From: Helicobacteraceae bacterium
GTDB lineage: Bacteria; Campylobacterota; Campylobacteria; Campylobacterales; Sulfurimonadaceae
DNA length: 34,816 bases
Direction: 5' to 3'
Assembly: GCA_027052175.1 (NCBI GenBank)
Contig: JALUFE010000079.1
Location: forward strand, 1-34,816
This document shows, in pieces, positions 30,491 through 34,816 of the stretch. The notes beneath the pieces are model-generated. The model ran no database searches, was not told the DNA's origin, and saw nothing but the letters and a program-made list of their open reading frames with translations. Every line of letters begins with the position of its first letter. The stretch's first letter is position 1. Both the position numbers and the translations under genes were made by a program.

Positions 30491-32725
30491 CTATTTGCTC
30501 TCTATCTCCTCCGCAGGCGTTCTTGTCTTACATTTGACGCACTCGTAAACCTCTTTGTTGCGATAGGTGCGCTTGGCGAGTACACCGTCGCACCCCTCTT
30601 CTTTACATTTAATCGTAGTGGGTTCAAACTTGGAGATAAATTTACATTTTGGATAGTTCTCACATCCCCAAAAAGCTCCTCTGCGGCTTGTACGGTAGAT
30701 CAGTTTGCCACCGCAGTCGGGACATGGTGTCTTAGAAACCTTTTGCTCGCTCTGCAAACTTTTGGTGTTTTTACACTTCGGATAGGCGCTGCAAGCGAGG
30801 AACTTGCCGTTTCGTCCCTGCTTGACGACCATCTCCGCACCACACTTCTCGCACTTCTCACCTGCAAGCTCTTCCTCTTTTTTCGCAGGCGCGCTTGTAC
30901 CGTCTTCGTTGATCTGTTCGGTGTACTTACACTTTGGAAAGCCGCTGCAGGCGATGAATTCTCCAAAGCGTCCTTTGCGAAGGAGCAGTTCGCTGCCGCA
31001 TTCAGGACAGCTGCGACCTATCGGTTTTGCACTCTTTTGGGAGGCGATCTCTTTTTTTCCTTTTTCTATCTGTGCCATAAACTCCTTGTAGAACTCAAGC
31101 AGCAGCTTTTTCCAGTCCACTTTGCCTTCGGCTATTTCATCGAGTCTCTCTTCCATCTTTGCGGTGAAGTGCACATCGACGATATTGGCGAAGTGCTTTT
31201 CGAGGATTTCGATCACGGTAAAGGCGACTTCGGTAGGGATCAGCTGTTTTTTCTCCACTTCGACATAGGTTCTGTTCATCAAAGTAGCGATGGTCGGTGC
31301 GTAGGTTGACGGTCGCCCAATCCCTTCAGCCTCCATCTTTTTAATCAGACTCGCTTCGCTGTAGCGCGCAGGCGGTTCGGTGAAGTGCTGTGTAGGCTTG
31401 ATGCTCTCGATCTCGGCTTTTTCACCCTCTTTGAGTGGTGGGAGAAGTTTGTCTTTGTCCTCGTTGCCAAGTACACGGTAGAAACCATCAAAAAGCAGCT
31501 TTCTGCCTGTTGCTTTGTACTCGGCATGTTCGCCCTTAAAGGTGATGCTTTGCTGCTCGAAAAGGGCATCCGCCATCTGGCAGGCAAGGAAGCGTTCATA
31601 GATCAGTTTGTAGAGTTTTGCTTCTTCTGGTTTGAGGTACTGTGCCGCCTGTGCTGGGGTGAAGTCCAGCATCGTCGGGCGGATCGCTTCGTGGGCTTCC
31701 TGCGCACCTTTGGCCTTTTTGGTATAGTACTTGGGTTTTGCAGGAAGGTACTTCTCGCCAAATTGCTCTTTGATCGTATCGCGAACGGCGTGGATCGCTT
31801 CGGCGGCGATGTTGAGCGAGTCGGTTCTCATATAGGTGATTACCCCGCTCATCCCCTTGGGTGTCTGCACCCCCTCATAGAGCTTTTGTGCGATGCTCAT
31901 CGTTCGTTTAGGGGTAAAGCCGAGTTTACTCGAAGCGGTCTGCTGGAGCGTAGAGGTCATAAACGGTGGCGGAGTCGAAGTTTTGCGCTGTTTTGTTTCG
32001 ATCTTGGCGATAGTAAAGTCGTCGTTTTCGATCGTTTCCGTAATACTTTTGGCTTCCTCTTCATTTTTGATGGAGAGTTTTTCGATCTTGTTGCCGTTAT
32101 ATTTAACGAGACTTGCATCTATGTTTGTTTTGAATTTGGTATCGATGCTCCAATACTCTTGTGGGACGAACGCTTTGATCTCCCGCTCTCGATCGACGAT
32201 GAGCTTGAGTGTCGAGCTCTGCACTCGTCCACCGCTAAGCCCCTTTTGGATTTTGGAGCTAAGAAGCGGAGAGAGCTTGTACCCGACGATTCTATCAAGC
32301 AGACGACGTGCTTGTTGGGCATTGACCATATTCATATCGATCTTTCTTGCCGACTCGAGTGCGTGGTTGATCGCACTGTTGGTGATCTCGTGAAAGACGA
32401 TACGCGGCAGCTCTTCGGGGTTACGCTTGATAGCATAAGCGATGTGCCACCCTATGGCTTCCCCCTCGCGGTCCTCATCGGTCGCGATATAGACGATGTC
32501 AGCCTTGTCCGCTTTTTGTTTGATCTCTTTGACGGTGGGCTGGTTCTCTTTGGCGATGGAGTAGGTCGGGACGATCTCCCCTTTTTCTTCATCTATCGTG
32601 ATGCCAAAACGGCTCTTTGGCAGGTCACGGATATGTCCCTTGGAGGCGATAACCTCATACCCCTTGCCTAGAAAGTTTTTGATAGTACGTGCTTTTGCAG
32701 GTGATTCGACGATGATTAAGTTCAA
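30491..32725 (-). CDS. topA: DNA topoisomerase I
   Basis: This 744-residue type IA topoisomerase relaxes negative supercoils. The Toprim domain starts at once (NLIIVESPAKARTIKNFLG) with DEDREGEAIGWHI. The active-site tyrosine is Tyr298 in GVITYMRTDSLN, and EAHEAIRPT follows. The C-terminus has four cysteine zinc-ribbon repeats (CPECGSELLLRKG, CEKCGAEMVVKQG, CPDCGGKLIYRT, CKEEGCDGVLAKR), of which the last is degenerate in spacing. Translation starts with TTG at 32725, seven bases behind AGGA; no ATG lies upstream of the Toprim start. The -10 TATAAT at 32741-32746 gives a leader of only about 10 bases. It diverges from flaA. Confidence 0.95.
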   Translation of the reverse strand: MNLIIVESPAKARTIKNFLGKGYEVIASKGHIRDLPKSRFGITIDEEKGEIVPTYSIAKENQPTVKEIKQKADKADIVYIATDEDREGEAIGWHIAYAIKRNPEELPRIVFHEITNSAINHALESARKIDMNMVNAQQARRLLDRIVGYKLSPLLSSKIQKGLSGGRVQSSTLKLIVDREREIKAFVPQEYWSIDTKFKTNIDASLVKYNGNKIEKLSIKNEEEAKSITETIENDDFTIAKIETKQRKTSTPPPFMTSTLQQTASSKLGFTPKRTMSIAQKLYEGVQTPKGMSGVITYMRTDSLNIAAEAIHAVRDTIKEQFGEKYLPAKPKYYTKKAKGAQEAHEAIRPTMLDFTPAQAAQYLKPEEAKLYKLIYERFLACQMADALFEQQSITFKGEHAEYKATGRKLLFDGFYRVLGNEDKDKLLPPLKEGEKAEIESIKPTQHFTEPPARYSEASLIKKMEAEGIGRPSTYAPTIATLMNRTYVEVEKKQLIPTEVAFTVIEILEKHFANIVDVHFTAKMEERLDEIAEGKVDWKKLLLEFYKEFMAQIEKGKKEIASQKSAKPIGRSCPECGSELLLRKGRFGEFIACSGFPKCKYTEQINEDGTSAPAKKEEELAGEKCEKCGAEMVVKQGRNGKFLACSAYPKCKNTKSLQSEQKVSKTPCPDCGGKLIYRTSRRGAFWGCENYPKCKFISKFEPTTIKCKEEGCDGVLAKRTYRNKEVYECVKCKTRTPAEEIESK

Positions 32726-32740
32726 ATGTTTTCCTATACT

Positions 32741-32746
32741 ATTATA
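32741..32746 (-). promoter_or_regulatory. -10 box of topA
   Basis: TATAAT on the minus strand, 15 bases before the TTG codon. The tandem TTTCGA motifs just upstream (32752-32776) lie in its -35 region. Confidence 0.5.
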
Positions 32747-32751
32747 TGGAG

Positions 32752-32776
32752 TTTCGATTTCGAAAGTGTATCGAAA
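32752..32776. repeat. Tandem and inverted TTTCGA motifs between topA and flaA
   Basis: TTTCGA occurs twice in tandem (32752-32763) and once inverted as TCGAAA (32771-32776). The second and third copies form a 6-7-6 inverted repeat. The site covers the topA -35 region and lies upstream of the flaA promoter, so it may bind a regulator, but chance is possible. Confidence 0.3.
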
Positions 32777-32808
32777 AAAGTTTAAACGTGAAATTTTAGC
32801 TTTTTTGT

Positions 32809-32834
32809 TAAAGTTTTTTTTTCATGACCGATAT
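32809..32834 (+). promoter_or_regulatory. Sigma-28 (FliA) promoter of flagellin
   Basis: TAAA (32809-32812), exactly 15 bases, then CCGATAT (32828-32834) matches the sigma-28 pattern of Helicobacter and Campylobacter flagellin genes. Transcription would start near 32842, giving a leader of about 63 bases with an AAAAGGA ribosome site at 32892-32898. Confidence 0.8.
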
Positions 32835-32904
32835 AGTTGTCAAGCTCAACATGGATGTTGGCTAAAATCAACCCGGAACTATCCGGAAGATAAAAGGATT
32901 TATC

Positions 32905-34816
32905 ATGAGTTTCAGAATAAACACGAACGTAAGCGCACTCAATGCACACGTAAATGCGCAGATGACGAACAGAGCGCTTTCCAATTCATTGGAGAAGCTA
33001 TCAAGTGGTCTTCGCATCAATAAAGCAGCTGACGATTCATCAGGAATGGCGATCGCAGACAGCTTGAGAATGCAAGCAAGCTCACTGGGGCAGGCTATCG
33101 CAAATGCGAATGACGGTATAGGAGTTATCCAAATCGCCGATAAAGCGATGGACGAGCAACTTAAAATACTCGATACTATCAAAACAAAAGCCATCCAGGC
33201 AGCATCCGATACACAGAGTGCAAACTCACGTGAAGCGATCCAAAAAGATGTCAACAGATTGCTAGAGCAACTTGACAATATCGCAAAAACTACAGCCTAC
33301 AATGGACAGGCACTTCTAAGCGGTAACTTCACCAACAAAGAGTTCCAAATCGGAGCATACTCCAACCAGACAGTAAAAGCTTCCATTGCCAATACACAAT
33401 CACTTGCGATTGGTAACATTACATCCAAGACAGATGAAGTAGCTGTTGGAAATGTTGTAAGTGACAAACTAACAACAGGCTTAACAGAAGGTACAGATAA
33501 AATTTATATGAGTACCGCGTTGGCAAATGGTTTTACCAAAGGATTTGGTATTGCTGCAGGAGATACGATTCGTATCGATGGAGTAGGGGATTACAAAATT
33601 ACAGATATCGATGGTTCTGTACTGTCAACAGGAAAGATGTCGACAGCTATTTTGACTCTTGATAGAGGACTGGAGAAGACTCTTTCTGCTGGATCGACAT
33701 TGCGTTTATCCTTAGTGAAGACAGCAGCCGAAGATCTTAACAAGTTATCAACAGGTGGAGGGAATTTCTCTCAGGGGAATGCCGTAGGAGTATCAGATAT
33801 TACTGGATTTGCTGTTGGAGATCAAGTTGCTTATACCAATAGTAATGGTGTAACAACAATTCTTAAAATTGTTCAGATCAGTGCAGCTGCTGCTGCAGAT
33901 GGTAAGAAAAGTGGAGCAATCACATTTAGTGGAACGCCAGGAGGTGCTTTATCGCTTGGTACAATAAAAATGTACGATAGAGCTAGCCTTGGTAGTGATT
34001 TTACAGGTGATGATTATGTCCAGTATACAGTTGGCGGCACTCAACTTCAAGGTGTACAGCTAACAGAGTCAAAAACTGTTACAAAATCTGATGGAAGTAC
34101 TACCACACTTGCTGCTGGGACTGCCCAGACAGGACTTGGAAGAGTAGCCGATCTTATCAATGCAACAAGCGACAAAACAGGTATCAAAGCAAAAGCGATT
34201 GTCGAGCAGAACTCTAACATTCGAGTACAAGGCGGGCAAATCAGTAGTGATATTTTCATCAACGGTGAGAGAATCCTCGATGCCGGAACAACACTGAAAG
34301 ATGCTGATAGCGATAATACACTTGTCAACGCTATCAATGCTAAAACAAATCTTACAGGTGTAAGTGCCACACTCGAATCAGACGGAACCTTGACACTCTC
34401 TTCAGATGGAAGAGCGATTGTTACTGACGGTTTGAGTGCCGTTGCAGGTATCAATGATGGTGTACATGCAGGTGAGCTCCAGTTTACTAATCTAGATGGT
34501 GGAAATATTGATGTTTCAAGTGCTCACTATAAAGATGCTGGATTGGTAACAAATGCTCAGGCTGATGTCGTAGCACTCGATGAAATCGAGCAGAGCAATG
34601 TTCTTAGTGATGTTAAATTCGGCCAAGTAGATAACAATAACGATGGCGTCATTGATAACAATGATACGATTGGTCTTATGCTTTCGCGCAAAGGTGCGAT
34701 GCTTGCTATGGATATAGTCGAAGCAGCAACTAAAAATCTCGATGGAGTAAGAGCAGACCTCGGTTCAGTACAGAACCAGCTTACAGTTACAGTTAACAAT
34801 ATCTCTGTAACACAGG
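32905..34816 (+). CDS. flaA: Flagellin, long form (3' end outside window)
   Basis: The frame is open from the ATG at 32905 to the window edge, 637 codons. The N-terminal D0/D1 helices are classic ([72 protein letters not shown]). The C-terminal D1 helix starts near residue 590 ([26 protein letters not shown]), so some 40-60 residues are missing. Two flagellin_IN-type modules lie near 413-460 and 461-510. Residues about 172-412 form a large, beta-rich, more AT-rich insertion not seen in Campylobacter FlaA. Residues 576-587 ([12 protein letters not shown]) fit an EF-hand loop. A sigma-28 promoter precedes it. Confidence 0.93.
   Translation, partial: MSFRINTNVSALNAHVNAQMTNRALSNSLEKLSSGLRINKAADDSSGMAIADSLRMQASSLGQAIANANDGIGVIQIADKAMDEQLKILDTIKTKAIQAASDTQSANSREAIQKDVNRLLEQLDNIAKTTAYNGQALLSGNFTNKEFQIGAYSNQTVKASIANTQSLAIGNITSKTDEVAVGNVVSDKLTTGLTEGTDKIYMSTALANGFTKGFGIAAGDTIRIDGVGDYKITDIDGSVLSTGKMSTAILTLDRGLEKTLSAGSTLRLSLVKTAAEDLNKLSTGGGNFSQGNAVGVSDITGFAVGDQVAYTNSNGVTTILKIVQISAAAAADGKKSGAITFSGTPGGALSLGTIKMYDRASLGSDFTGDDYVQYTVGGTQLQGVQLTESKTVTKSDGSTTTLAAGTAQTGLGRVADLINATSDKTGIKAKAIVEQNSNIRVQGGQISSDIFINGERILDAGTTLKDADSDNTLVNAINAKTNLTGVSATLESDGTLTLSSDGRAIVTDGLSAVAGINDGVHAGELQFTNLDGGNIDVSSAHYKDAGLVTNAQADVVALDEIEQSNVLSDVKFGQVDNNNDGVIDNNDTIGLMLSRKGAMLAMDIVEAATKNLDGVRADLGSVQNQLTVTVNNISVTQ

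Noticed and set aside
31385-32671. 428-codon open frame antisense to topA
   Set aside because: It mirrors topA, whose Toprim and zinc-ribbon motifs are unambiguous; the antisense product is Phe/Leu/Cys-rich without domain features.
1-34816. CRISPR array, tRNA or rRNA genes
   Set aside because: No regularly spaced direct repeats and no cloverleaf or rRNA-like stretches were seen in the intergenic regions; the only RNA gene supported is the 4.5S SRP RNA.

Overview
The window looks like chromosomal DNA of a motile member of the Campylobacterota (formerly Epsilonproteobacteria), probably a free-living sulfur- or hydrogen-oxidising lineage related to Sulfurimonas, Sulfuricurvum or Sulfurovum. The genus is not settled. 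Evidence: flagellin and fliS have the sigma-28 promoter form known from Helicobacter and Campylobacter (TAAA, about 15 bases, CCGATAT). Other pointers are a CcoG factor for cbb3 oxidase, a short BioB, TATAAT promoters with weak -35 boxes, and tight gene packing with many 1-26 base overlaps.

Layout. 1-791: 3'-truncated minus-strand gene resembling a GT-B glycosyltransferase. 931-2792: beta-CASP metallo-beta-lactamase RNase-like protein plus rhodanese. 2789-6800 (minus): mnmG, an endonuclease/exonuclease/phosphatase protein and a cardiolipin synthase. 6891-8966: small protein, RelB/RelE-like antitoxin and toxin, Sel1-repeat protein, riboflavin synthase. 8963-11746 (minus): Suv3-like helicase. 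11863-14163: lipoprotein plus outer-membrane barrel. 14286-16423: serine-recombinase-like protein that has lost its catalytic serine, then ccoG. 16571-17635: YeiH-family exporter behind a perfect PerR-type palindrome. 17678-17945: a 268-bp nested inverted-repeat element. 18004-21673: unknown protein, LapB-like TPR protein, rnhA, rnc, aroC. 21747-22362: fliS and a FliT-like partner. 22411-22511: 4.5S SRP RNA. 22526-24909 (minus): a methyltransferase and an asparagine synthetase. 24955-27391: panE, msrA and a flavoprotein reductase. 27399-32725 (minus): AMMECR1-like protein, Kef-type antiporter, bioB, YfcE-like phosphoesterase, a broken toxin-gene remnant and topA. 32905-34816: flagellin, cut by the window end.

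How the genes work together. Most of the window is housekeeping: tRNA modification, RNA processing and decay (RNase III, RNase HI, helicase, MBL RNase, SRP RNA), envelope lipid and LPS-linked functions, and cofactor synthesis (riboflavin, pantothenate, biotin). A flagellin export module (fliS, its partner, flaA) is tied together by sigma-28-type promoters. A redox theme links CcoG, MsrA, the flavoprotein reductase and the PerR-like box.

Most unusual items: the 268-bp element, which folds as an outer stem with two inner arms and carries its own promoter, ribosome site and 30-codon frame; the PerR-consensus palindrome before yeiH; the catalytically dead recombinase-like regulator with an operator-like repeat on its own promoter; and a flagellin with a large insertion and a canonical EF-hand calcium loop. 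I found no CRISPR array, prophage, intact insertion sequence or tRNA gene.
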